Below are positions 1 to 5,747 of a DNA stretch of 6,070 nt, piece after piece (position 1 is the first letter of the stretch; every line of letters starts with the position of its first letter). The DNA is taken from positions 1 through 6,070 of the forward strand of contig JAHJMH010000010.1 in the NCBI GenBank assembly GCA_018821425.1, written 5' to 3'. A model generated the notes under the pieces. The model made no database searches, had not been told where the DNA came from, and was given only the letters and a program-made list of their open reading frames with translations. Origin of the DNA: Nanobdellota archaeon (GTDB taxonomy: Archaea; Nanobdellota; Nanobdellia; Pacearchaeales; GW2011-AR1). A program made the translations under genes and the position numbers.

Positions 1-1
1 C

Positions 2-12
2 TTTTTATATTC
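2..12 (+). promoter_or_regulatory. TATA box of the GNAT gene
   Basis: A T/A block TTTATAT (4-10) is centred 25 nt before the ATG at 32. Archaeal transcription normally starts about 25-27 nt past the TATA centre, so the mRNA would begin at or next to the start codon (leaderless). No Shine-Dalgarno-like sequence lies before the ATG. The window edge cuts off any upstream BRE. Confidence 0.6.
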
Positions 13-31
13 TGATAAATCTTATTAACTT

Positions 32-601
32 ATGACCTTAAAATTCAAAAATCAACTTAAAGGCAAGAGATTAATTTTGAAAAGGACAAAACCAACTTTG
101 AAAATGGCTGAATCTATGTTCAAAGTAATTGATGAAAATCGTAAGCATCTTGAACCTTGGTTTCCTTGGCCTAAATTAACTCTAAAAGTAGAAGATAGCC
201 TGAAATATTTGTTTGATAAAGATGAGGAAACAGAAAAAGGAAAAAAGGTTGAATATGGTCTCTTTATCAATAATGAATATCTTGGGAATATTTCTATTTT
301 TGATATAAATGAAAAAAAGAAATCTGGAGAAATTGGTTATTGGCTAACTTCTTCTCATACTAGAAATGGTTATATGACTGAAGCAGTAAAAATTCTAGAA
401 AAAGAAGCTTTTGAAAAATTGAAATTAAATAGAATACAAATAAAATGTGATGAAAGAAATGAAGCTTCTTTTGGAGTGGCCAAGAAATGTGGTTATAAGT
501 ATGAAGGAAAATTTAGAGAAGATGCTTTTAGCGAACATTTTAACGATTTTCGTAATACGTTGGTTTTTTCAAAATTAAAATCAGAATATAAAAAGAAATA
601 A
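32..601 (+). CDS. GNAT N-acetyltransferase, RimJ/RimL-like
   Basis: This is a 189-residue GNAT-fold protein, the usual length for the RimJ/RimL branch, which transfers acetyl from acetyl-CoA to an amino group, often the N-terminus of a ribosomal protein. The opening (LKGKRLILKRTKP, residues 9-21) is the typical first strand of this branch. EIGYWL (100-105) is the central strand, followed by the acetyl-CoA pyrophosphate loop RNGYMTEA (111-118), which matches the R-x-x-G-Y-x-T-E-A form. The C-terminal half has LNRIQIKCDERNEAS (132-146) and KKCGYKYEG (151-159), the conserved N-x-x-S and GF/GY-x-x-EG segments. The substrate cannot be told from sequence. The start is supported by a TATA box 25 nt upstream. 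Phe is almost always TTT (about 2 TTC against more than 10 TTT), unlike the pheS/pheT genes, so recent acquisition is possible. The family call is firm; the substrate is unknown. Confidence 0.88.
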   Translation: MTLKFKNQLKGKRLILKRTKPTLKMAESMFKVIDENRKHLEPWFPWPKLTLKVEDSLKYLFDKDEETEKGKKVEYGLFINNEYLGNISIFDINEKKKSGEIGYWLTSSHTRNGYMTEAVKILEKEAFEKLKLNRIQIKCDERNEASFGVAKKCGYKYEGKFREDAFSEHFNDFRNTLVFSKLKSEYKKK

Positions 602-626
602 AATAGCGACCCAAAAAGATTACTTG

Positions 627-671
627 CTCCACTTCGTTCCGCACCACGTTGCATTCTCACTCCACTTCGTT
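627..671. repeat. 12-bp direct repeat CTCCACTTCGTT
   Basis: CTCCACTTCGTT occurs exactly at 627-638 and 660-671, 33 bp apart, in the gap between the GNAT gene and rnp3. The second copy is also part of a small inverted repeat, ACTCC (659-663) with GGAGT (680-684). I see no open reading frame or transposase around it. It may be a decayed member of a dispersed intergenic repeat family, which cannot be judged from one window. Confidence 0.5.
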
Positions 672-682
672 TCGTTCTGGGA

Positions 683-700
683 GTTTAACAGGGCTTAAAC
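683..700. repeat. Inverted repeat GTTTAA-N6-TTAAAC
   Basis: A perfect 6-bp inverted repeat, GTTTAA (683-688) and TTAAAC (695-700) around CAGGGC, lies about 90-105 bp before the rnp3 start. It could be a hairpin at the end of the GNAT transcript or a protein site; it lies well upstream of the rnp3 TATA box. Nothing else in 602-750 looks functional. Confidence 0.35.
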
Positions 701-756
701 AAAAATCTCAATATCATGACATTCATTAAACTATCAAAAAAAATCTCACAACAAAA

Positions 757-767
757 TTATTATAAAC
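757..767 (+). promoter_or_regulatory. TATA box of rnp3; fixes its start codon
   Basis: TTATAAA (760-766) is centred 25 nt before the ATG at 788, the same geometry as for the other first genes of transcripts here. A longer reading from ATG 716 would place this promoter inside the coding region, so the promoter argues for the 788 start and a leaderless mRNA. Confidence 0.65.
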
Positions 768-787
768 ATCTCCGCCTTATTTCTACT

Positions 788-1249
788 ATGGAACAAATCA
801 TAATCCGTGAGCGCGATTTCCAAAAAGCGCGCAAGGCAATCAAAGAGGCACGCGCTTCAAAGAAAAAAATAATTTTCGCGAGCGACGACGACGACGAACT
901 CAACAGAAAAATCCTCGAAAAAGAAAACGTAGATACGCTTCTTTTGAATATGTCTGAAAAAAAAGACAGGATGAAACAACGAGAATCCGGATTCAATCAA
1001 GTCCTGGCGCGCCTCGCAAAAGGGTCGGGGGTTTCAATAGGAATAAATCTCGACGAAATTTTAAGTTCTCGTTCGAAAAAGGAAAAATCCGACATTCTTG
1101 CTCGCATAAGGCAAAATGTAAAACTCGCAAACAAAAGCAAACTGAAAATGGAATTTATATCCGAAAAAGAATACACAAAAGACCGACGCGACCTTCGCGC
1201 GCTAGGCCTTGTTCTCGGCATGCCGACATGGATGACGAAAGAGTTTTAG
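788..1249 (+). CDS. rnp3: Ribonuclease P protein component 3 (Rnp3/Rpp30), short form
   Basis: This is a protein subunit of archaeal RNase P, the ribonucleoprotein that trims the 5' leader from pre-tRNAs; in archaea Rnp3 pairs with Rnp2 (Pop5) and helps the RNA catalytic domain. Recognisable family segments are VDTLLLN (48-54), the helix and strand GFNQVLARLAKGSGVSIGINLDEIL (68-92), RIRQNVKLA (106-114) and RRDLRALGLVLGM (133-145), which matches the R-D-L-x-x-L-G-x-x-x-G-M signature near the family's C-terminus. At 153 residues it is shorter than typical archaeal Rnp3 (about 210-230): the first strands of the TIM-like barrel and the usual tail after the G-M motif appear reduced. The frame is open back to ATG 716, but those 24 extra residues do not resemble the family N-terminus and contain the TATA box. 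The gene stands alone, with its own promoter, ahead of the PheRS operon. Confidence 0.85.
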   Translation: MEQIIIRERDFQKARKAIKEARASKKKIIFASDDDDELNRKILEKENVDTLLLNMSEKKDRMKQRESGFNQVLARLAKGSGVSIGINLDEILSSRSKKEKSDILARIRQNVKLANKSKLKMEFISEKEYTKDRRDLRALGLVLGMPTWMTKEF

Positions 1250-1264
1250 GAACGCTCGCACGAG

Positions 1265-1318
1265 GGCGAATTTGTTTTGAGGAAATCGTGTCAGCTACAC
1301 TCGCCGATTGAAAACAAA
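1265..1318 (+). other. Possible RNA fold downstream of rnp3
   Basis: Several complementary blocks are packed here: GGCGA (1265-1269) with TCGCC (1301-1305), GTGT (1288-1291) with ACAC (1297-1300) around a 5-nt loop, and TTTGTTTT (1271-1278) with AAAACAAA (1311-1318). The first and third pairings cross, so they would be either alternatives or a pseudoknot. The stretch begins 15 nt after the rnp3 stop. It may be the 3' end structure of that mRNA. No tRNA, C/D-box or H/ACA signature is visible, and I make no functional call. Confidence 0.3.
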
Positions 1319-1357
1319 AAATAATAATGTAAAATCACGCGAGATTAATTTAAGTTC

Positions 1358-1367
1358 ATCCATGGAT
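1358..1367. repeat. 10-bp palindrome ATCCATGGAT
   Basis: A perfect palindrome in the non-coding stretch before pheS, about 120 bp from the start codon. A similar CCATGG-centred palindrome (CTACCATGGTAG) sits just upstream of the tRNA promoter at 5934-5945. The shared core may be chance. Confidence 0.3.
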
Positions 1368-1395
1368 TTTCCCGCTTAATTTTATTCTTAACGGA

Positions 1396-1447
1396 GAAAC
1401 TTAGCAAAGCCAGTTTCAGAGTTCAAGAAAATCGCGGAGCGGAACTC
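1396..1447. repeat. Two adjacent inverted repeats upstream of the pheS promoter
   Basis: GAAACT (1396-1401) is inverted at AGTTTC (1412-1417) with a 10-nt spacer. Two bases on, GAGTTC (1419-1424) is inverted at GAACTC (1442-1447) with a 17-nt spacer. The last arm ends about 11 nt before the TATA element of pheS. Because the mRNA appears leaderless, these would act as DNA, for example as regulator sites, and not as a 5' UTR attenuator. No known operator is recognised. Confidence 0.35.
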
Positions 1448-1450
1448 AAC

Positions 1451-1466
1451 GAAAAACCTTTTAATC
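1451..1466 (+). promoter_or_regulatory. Promoter of the pheS-HIT-pheT operon
   Basis: TTTTAAT (1459-1465) is centred 25 nt before the pheS ATG and is preceded by the purine-rich GAAAAAC (1451-1457), which could serve as BRE. The TATA match is weaker than at rnp3 or the minus-strand gene, but the spacing is the same and again implies a leaderless message. No other promoter is evident before HIT or pheT, so this one probably drives all three genes. Confidence 0.5.
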
Positions 1467-1486
1467 CCCAACAGACTAATACCAAA

Positions 1487-3034
1487 ATGGAGAAAAATAT
1501 AAACAAACTTCTCGAAAGTCTCAGCCCAAACGAGCGCAAAATCCTGCCGCATTTAGATGAAAAAAACATAGGCGAAATCTGCAAGAAATCAAATCTTGAC
1601 AGAGTCTCAGTCACGAGGTCTCTTGAATACTTGAAAGATAAAGGCGTTCTTGAAATCATGACGCGAAAACTAAAACTAATAAGCATCGGCGTCAACGGCG
1701 CACTTTACATAAAAAAAGGTCTCCCGGAAAGGCGACTCTTGAATCTCCTGAACGAAAAAAGAATACTCAAACTTTCCGAAGCAGCAAAGCAATCCAGCCT
1801 TTCAGAAGACGAATTCAAAGCATCACTTGGAATGTTAAAAAAAAGAAACCTTATTGATTTAAAAAATGGAAAAATAATTTTCAGTGGAAACAAAGAAGAA
1901 ATCTCAAGAAAAAGTCCTGAAGAATCATTCATAGAATCGCTCCCGACGGAATATGATTCACTCACAGAAGAGCAATCAGAAACTTTGAAAACTCTTGAAA
2001 GAAGAAAAGACATCGTACGAGTTAGTGAAGAAAAAATTATAGAGATAAAAATAACCACGCTCGGAAAAAAGATAATTGACATTGGAAAAGAATTCAGGGG
2101 ATTGATAGAACAGATAACGCCGGAAATTCTAAAAAAAGAATCTTCATGGAAAGGGAAAAAGTTCCGAAGGTACGACGTAACGCTTCCCGTCCCAAAAATA
2201 AATGGGGGAAGGAGACATTTCGTGAATCAGGCAATTGATTACGCGAGAGATGTTTGGTCTGAAATGGGGTTCAAAGAAATGACGGGGAATTACATTATGA
2301 GTTCATTCTGGAACTTCGACGCGCTGTTCCAACCGCAGGACCATCCGGCGAGAGAGATGCATGACACATTCTTCATAGATAAAAAATTGCAAAACTTAGA
2401 TGCGGATAAAAAAACAATAGAAAATGTAAAAAAAAGTCACGAGGTCGGCGTCGTAGCAAACGGTAGCCGAAGCACCGGATGGAATTACTCCTGGAATGAG
2501 GAGGAAGCAAAAAGACTTGTTCTTAGAACACACACGACTTGCCTTTCCGCGCAAACTCTTTCAAAACTCGCTCGAACGCCGCGGGGCACGTTGCCTCAAA
2601 AGTTCTTCGCAATCGGAAAATGTTTAAGAAACGAAACTCTTGACTGGTCGCACGGCTTCGAGTTTAATCAAACAGAAGGAATCGTCGTCGACAAAAACGC
2701 AAACTTCAGACACCTTCTCGGATATCTGAAAGAATTCTTCAAAAAAATGGGCTATGAAAAACTAAGATTTCGACCCGCGTATTTCCCTTACACAGAACCG
2801 AGTATTGAAATTGATTTCTGGCATCCTGAGAAAAAAGTTTGGCTTGAACTCGGCGGCGCAGGAATGTTCCGACCCGAAGTTGTGATTCCATTACTTGGAG
2901 AAAACATTCCCGTTCTCGCGTGGGGACCCGGATTCGACAGAATGATTATGAGCTATTATCAGATAAAAGATTTAAGAGAACTTTACAAAAACAACTTAAC
3001 TCAACTAAGAAAAATGAAATTTTGGATGAAATGA
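1487..3034 (+). CDS. pheS: Phenylalanyl-tRNA synthetase alpha subunit (archaeal type)
   Basis: This is the catalytic subunit of the cytosolic (alpha-beta)2 enzyme that activates Phe with ATP and attaches it to tRNA-Phe. At 515 residues it has the archaeal/eukaryotic form. The N-terminal ~200 residues are winged-helix-like repeats (for example 25-60 and 82-132) used for tRNA contact. The class II catalytic domain follows from about residue 222: motif 1 region GFKEMTGNYIMSSFWNFDALF (261-281) running into the DHPAREMHDTFF segment (285-296), RTHTT (347-351), motif 2 FFAIGKCLRNETLDWSHGFEF (373-393), and motif 3 ELGGAGMFRPE (454-464) with GPGFDRMIM (480-488) carrying the motif-3 arginine. FPYTEPSIEI (433-442) lines the Phe pocket in this family. 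All motifs are intact. Phe codons are strongly TTC (about 24 to 3). It is the first gene of the operon, and its TGA stop lies one base before the HIT start. Confidence 0.97.
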   Translation: MEKNINKLLESLSPNERKILPHLDEKNIGEICKKSNLDRVSVTRSLEYLKDKGVLEIMTRKLKLISIGVNGALYIKKGLPERRLLNLLNEKRILKLSEAAKQSSLSEDEFKASLGMLKKRNLIDLKNGKIIFSGNKEEISRKSPEESFIESLPTEYDSLTEEQSETLKTLERRKDIVRVSEEKIIEIKITTLGKKIIDIGKEFRGLIEQITPEILKKESSWKGKKFRRYDVTLPVPKINGGRRHFVNQAIDYARDVWSEMGFKEMTGNYIMSSFWNFDALFQPQDHPAREMHDTFFIDKKLQNLDADKKTIENVKKSHEVGVVANGSRSTGWNYSWNEEEAKRLVLRTHTTCLSAQTLSKLARTPRGTLPQKFFAIGKCLRNETLDWSHGFEFNQTEGIVVDKNANFRHLLGYLKEFFKKMGYEKLRFRPAYFPYTEPSIEIDFWHPEKKVWLELGGAGMFRPEVVIPLLGENIPVLAWGPGFDRMIMSYYQIKDLRELYKNNLTQLRKMKFWMK

Positions 3035-3035
3035 A

Positions 3036-3398
3036 ATGACAAACGAAGAAAACGATTGCGTATTTTGTAAAATAGTGAGGGGAGAAATGCCTTGCCATAA
3101 AATTTGGGAAGACGAAAATTTTCTTGCCTTTGCAGATGCAAACCCGGTAGTAGAAGATCACACCCTTGTAATCCCCAAAAAACATTTTAGTAGTTTGAGT
3201 GATATCAATGAAGAAATCTGTTGCGGATATATTGGAGCAATCAAAGAAACTGGAAAAATTTTAGTTAAAAAGTGCAACGCGGATGGTTTTAATGTAGCTC
3301 TAAACAACGGAGAAGCGGCAGGTCAGGTAGTAAATCATGTTCATTTTCATATTCACCCAAGAAAAAAAGGAGATGGTTTAAAATTATCCTTCAAATAA
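3036..3398 (+). CDS. HIT-family (HINT-like) nucleotide hydrolase inside the PheRS operon
   Basis: This is a 120-residue histidine-triad protein, full length for the HINT branch, which hydrolyses AMP-linked substrates such as nucleoside phosphoramidates and aminoacyl-adenylates through a His nucleophile. The zinc-type N-terminus is present: CVFCKI (8-13) followed by the typical G-E-x-P (16-19), and H50 in IPKKHF. The substrate-binding strand NGEAAGQVVNHVHFHIHPR (91-109) carries the triad H101-x-H103-x-H105, and H107 follows in place of the more usual hydrophobic residue. C8, C11, H50 and H101 are the expected zinc ligands. It sits between pheS and pheT with one base on each side (TGA-a-ATG and TAA-a-ATG), so it is probably translated by reinitiation; only a weak GGATGA (3024-3029) precedes it. 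Its Phe codons are mostly TTT (6 to 1), the reverse of its neighbours. A role in clearing phenylalanyl-AMP is an inference. Confidence 0.93.
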   Translation: MTNEENDCVFCKIVRGEMPCHKIWEDENFLAFADANPVVEDHTLVIPKKHFSSLSDINEEICCGYIGAIKETGKILVKKCNADGFNVALNNGEAAGQVVNHVHFHIHPRKKGDGLKLSFK

Positions 3399-3399
3399 A

Positions 3400-5061
3400 A
3401 TGGCAATTGTAACATTCAGTAAAAATCAATTTGAAAAAGATTTCGGAACCATGGATTCCAAAATGGAGAACAAAATCGCAATGTTCGGAACTCCTCTGGA
3501 CGGCGTGGATTCCAACGAGTTAAGAATAGAAGTAAATCCAAATAGATCCGACCTCCTTTCATACCATGGATTCAGTAGAGCGCTCAAGGCATTCATCGGA
3601 AAAGAAAAAGGTCTCAAAGAATATCCTTTAAACAAACCAGAAAAAAATTATTCTGTTACAATTGATTCCTCGGTCAAAGACGTTCGACCTTACACGGCGT
3701 GCGCAATTGTCCGCGGGCTGAAATTTAATGACGAAAGAATAAAAGAACTAATTGAAACCCAAGAAAAACTCCACATCACATTAGGAAGAAAAAGGAAGAA
3801 AGCAGCAATAGGAATCTATCCGCTCGAAAAAATAAAGTTACCAATAACTTTCGAGGCGATGGAACCTGACAAAATAAAATTTGTTCCACTTGAATCAGAA
3901 AGGGAACTTTCCGGTTTAGAGATTCTCCAAAGAAATCCAACTGGAAAAGAGTATGCGCATCTTCTCGCAGGAAAGGCAAAATTCCCAGTATTCCTCGACG
4001 CTGAAAACAAAGTTCTCAGTATGCCACCGATAATAAACTCCCAAACAACAGGAAAGGTTACGGAAGAGACAAAAGACGTTTTTGTTGAATGTTCCGGCGA
4101 AGACTCTGAAATTTTAAAAAAATGCTTGAACATAATTGTAACAAGTCTTTCAGACATGGGCGGAGAAATTTATCAAATGAATTTAAGATTCGGAGCAGGA
4201 AAAAAAGAAATAACTCCAAATCTCCAACCTCAAAAATTAAAAATATCAATTGAAAACGTCAACAAAACTCTCGGCTTGGATTTAAAAGAAAAACAGCTCA
4301 AAGAATTCCTCGAGAGGATGGGCCACAACTACAACGCAAAAGATTCCTCTGTTGAAATTCCTGCTTGGAGAACAGACATACTCCACGAAGTCGACTTAAT
4401 CGAAGATGTCGCCATAGCTTACGGCTATGATAACTTCGTTCCGGAAATTCCAAAAATAGCCACCGTGGGAGAAAAAGACGGCGAAGAAATAATCAAGAAA
4501 AAAATCTCAGAAATTCTTTCCGGACTCGGAATAATTGAAGTCTCAAATTATCACCTCACTACGAAAAAAGATCAAGTTGAAAAAATGGGTTTGCCAAAAG
4601 ATTCAGAAGTTTTGGAAGTCGTCGGCTCGAAAACGGAATATACAACATTAAGAGAAAACCTGTCGCACTTATTGTTGAAAAATCTCGCGGAAAATGTTGA
4701 CTCTGAATACCCTCAACAAATTTTTGAAACCGGAAGAGTTTTCTCCGAATCGTCAGGAAGCATCTCTGAAAATGAAATGCTCGCAGGTTCTTTGTCTTCG
4801 GGAAACTTCACAAGAATAAAACAAATAATCGAGTATTTGTTCAGGATGCTTAACCTTGAAAGTAAAGTGAATTTCAAGGAAACTGAAGAAACGCCCGCGC
4901 ACTTCATCGAAGGAAGAACTGCAGACATAATTTTCAACGGGGAAAAAATCGGCTCGGCAGGAGAAGTTCATCCCAGAGTTCTCTCAAACTGGAAAATAAA
5001 AATGCCCGCGGCACTTTTCGAAATAAAACTTGAAGAAATTTTTAAGGCGTTGAAAGAATAA
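3400..5061 (+). CDS. pheT: Phenylalanyl-tRNA synthetase beta subunit (archaeal type)
   Basis: This is the beta subunit of PheRS, which binds tRNA-Phe, completes the tetramer and edits misacylated Tyr-tRNA-Phe. Its 553 residues fit the archaeal form, which lacks the bacterial N-terminal EMAP-like domain. In order: N-terminal domain with EVNPNRSDLLSYHGFSRAL (44-62); the B3/B4 editing domain from about 95 to 232, including PYTACAIVRGL (97-107), AIGIYPLEKI (136-145) and PVFLDAENKVLSMPPIINS (196-214); the B5 domain at about 275-346, ending in the signature PAWRTDILHEVDLIEDVAIAYGYD (321-344); and the class II-like but non-catalytic core from about 360 to the end, with SNYHLT (382-387), TTLRENL (415-421) and the late GEVHPRVL (521-528). 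The start MAIVTFSKNQFEKDFG fits the family N-terminus. No ribosome binding site is visible and the HIT stop lies one base upstream, so coupled translation is likely. It is the last gene of the operon. Confidence 0.96.
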   Translation: MAIVTFSKNQFEKDFGTMDSKMENKIAMFGTPLDGVDSNELRIEVNPNRSDLLSYHGFSRALKAFIGKEKGLKEYPLNKPEKNYSVTIDSSVKDVRPYTACAIVRGLKFNDERIKELIETQEKLHITLGRKRKKAAIGIYPLEKIKLPITFEAMEPDKIKFVPLESERELSGLEILQRNPTGKEYAHLLAGKAKFPVFLDAENKVLSMPPIINSQTTGKVTEETKDVFVECSGEDSEILKKCLNIIVTSLSDMGGEIYQMNLRFGAGKKEITPNLQPQKLKISIENVNKTLGLDLKEKQLKEFLERMGHNYNAKDSSVEIPAWRTDILHEVDLIEDVAIAYGYDNFVPEIPKIATVGEKDGEEIIKKKISEILSGLGIIEVSNYHLTTKKDQVEKMGLPKDSEVLEVVGSKTEYTTLRENLSHLLLKNLAENVDSEYPQQIFETGRVFSESSGSISENEMLAGSLSSGNFTRIKQIIEYLFRMLNLESKVNFKETEETPAHFIEGRTADIIFNGEKIGSAGEVHPRVLSNWKIKMPAALFEIKLEEIFKALKE

Positions 5062-5214
5062 TTTGCCATCGCTGACGCGACGTTTCTCAAAGGATTGCTA
5101 ATCACAAACTTACTAAATTAAGATTAACCAACGCGATTTTATCCAGTTCTCATGAGTACTAATTCGCGCCAAAGGTGTGCTATCTTTTCGGGCGAGTGGG
5201 CGGGACAGAATAAA
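5062..5214. other. Convergent intergenic stretch
   Basis: The 153 bases between the stops of pheT (plus strand) and the minus-strand gene hold no convincing gene. A loose inverted repeat CGCGA (5132-5136) and TCGCG (5164-5168) and a small GATT-GCT-AATC (5094-5104) are visible. I see no strong hairpin followed by a T-run on either strand, so termination for the two convergent transcripts is not obvious. ATAAAC (5210-5215) and GTTTAT (5235-5240) are inverted around the end of the minus-strand gene and might help end that transcript. Confidence 0.35.
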
Positions 5215-5709
5215 CTAACCGAAATAACCTTTATTGTTTATCTCAATCTTTTCGTCGTCCCAGCGAGAATCAACCTTGCCAAGAATCTCAAGAAGGTCTA
5301 TCTTTATTCTTTTCCAAAACTCGCAAGAATCTTTTATGAACTGCGCTTCTTTCTCCTCGCTAAACTCAAGGTCGAGTTTTATGAATGCGACTTCGCTCTT
5401 CATCATTTCTTTGTATATGTCTTCAAGTTTCTTCCTTTCTTCTGTGTTCAAAAGTTTCACAATCGAAAGTGTAAACATCGGCGCGTTCACAGGATTCAAA
5501 AGACTTTCAATAAACCGCATGTAGCTGAAAATTTTGTCCCCGACATATTTCCGAATTTCTCTAATCAAAATGTCAGTTTCAGGTTCAGTGGCCTTTTCGA
5601 TATTAAAATCTTCATTAAGCTCTTCAAAAGAAGGGAGCCCGTGCTTTTCCCGAACCGCCTTGTACTTTTCCTTAAGTATCTCAAGCTTTGATTCTTCCTT
5701 TTCTGTCAT
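5215..5709 (-). CDS. Uncharacterised charged helical protein, probably a DPANN-type conserved family
   Basis: This is a 164-residue acidic/basic protein with no signal peptide or membrane segment, so it is expected to be cytoplasmic. Nearly the whole chain looks helical: a charged N-terminal helix (1-22) runs into HGLPSFEELNEDFNIE (23-38), then helices around 44-75, 88-115 and 118-145, and a short polar tail. The G-L-P-S-F-E-E-L segment followed by an acidic patch is reminiscent of uncharacterised small proteins I recall from DPANN genomes; this is memory, not a search. No catalytic motif, metal site or nucleic-acid-binding motif stands out. It reads against pheT. The ATG is supported by a strong TATA box 25 nt upstream. 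The stop is TAG. Phe codons are mixed (about 6 TTT to 4 TTC). The plus-strand frames overlapping it have no recognisable content. The function is unknown. Confidence 0.75.
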   Translation of the reverse strand: MTEKEESKLEILKEKYKAVREKHGLPSFEELNEDFNIEKATEPETDILIREIRKYVGDKIFSYMRFIESLLNPVNAPMFTLSIVKLLNTEERKKLEDIYKEMMKSEVAFIKLDLEFSEEKEAQFIKDSCEFWKRIKIDLLEILGKVDSRWDDEKIEINNKGYFG

Positions 5710-5729
5710 AATCTAAATTAAAGAAAGAG

Positions 5730-5739
5730 TTTTATAAAT
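5730..5739 (-). promoter_or_regulatory. TATA box of the minus-strand 164-residue gene
   Basis: Read on the minus strand this is ATTTATAAAA, the strongest TATA match in the window, centred 25-26 nt before the ATG at 5709, so the mRNA should be leaderless. It starts only 9 nt beyond the 3' end of the tRNA-Thr gene on the same strand. Between it and the ATG the minus strand is T-rich (CTCTTTCTTTAATTT, 5726-5712), which could also serve as the tRNA transcript's termination zone. Confidence 0.7.
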
Positions 5740-5747
5740 GTGTTGAA

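Noticed and set aside
602..715. CRISPR-like repeats
   Set aside because: There are only two copies of a 12-mer, with a 21-base interval and no further units, so this is not an array.
716..787. N-terminal extension of Rnp3 from ATG 716
   Set aside because: The 24 extra residues do not look like the family N-terminus, and a well-placed TATA box (760-766) lies inside this stretch with its centre 25 nt before ATG 788.
1250..1324. Read-through of the rnp3 TAG stop, or a frameshift restoring a longer C-terminus
   Set aside because: The in-frame continuation (24 codons to TAA) and the other two frames do not resemble the usual Rnp3 tail, and nothing suggests stop recoding.
1705..2082. Minus-strand frames within pheS and pheT
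   Set aside because: They are antisense to strongly conserved synthetase coding sequence and are serine/phenylalanine-rich, typical of reverse-complement shadows of lysine/glutamate-rich genes.
5152..5691. A 179-residue plus-strand reading frame opposite the minus-strand gene
   Set aside because: It is fully antisense to a frame with a strong promoter and natural residue composition; its own translation is rich in Phe, Arg and Asn with no recognisable domain, as expected of a shadow frame.
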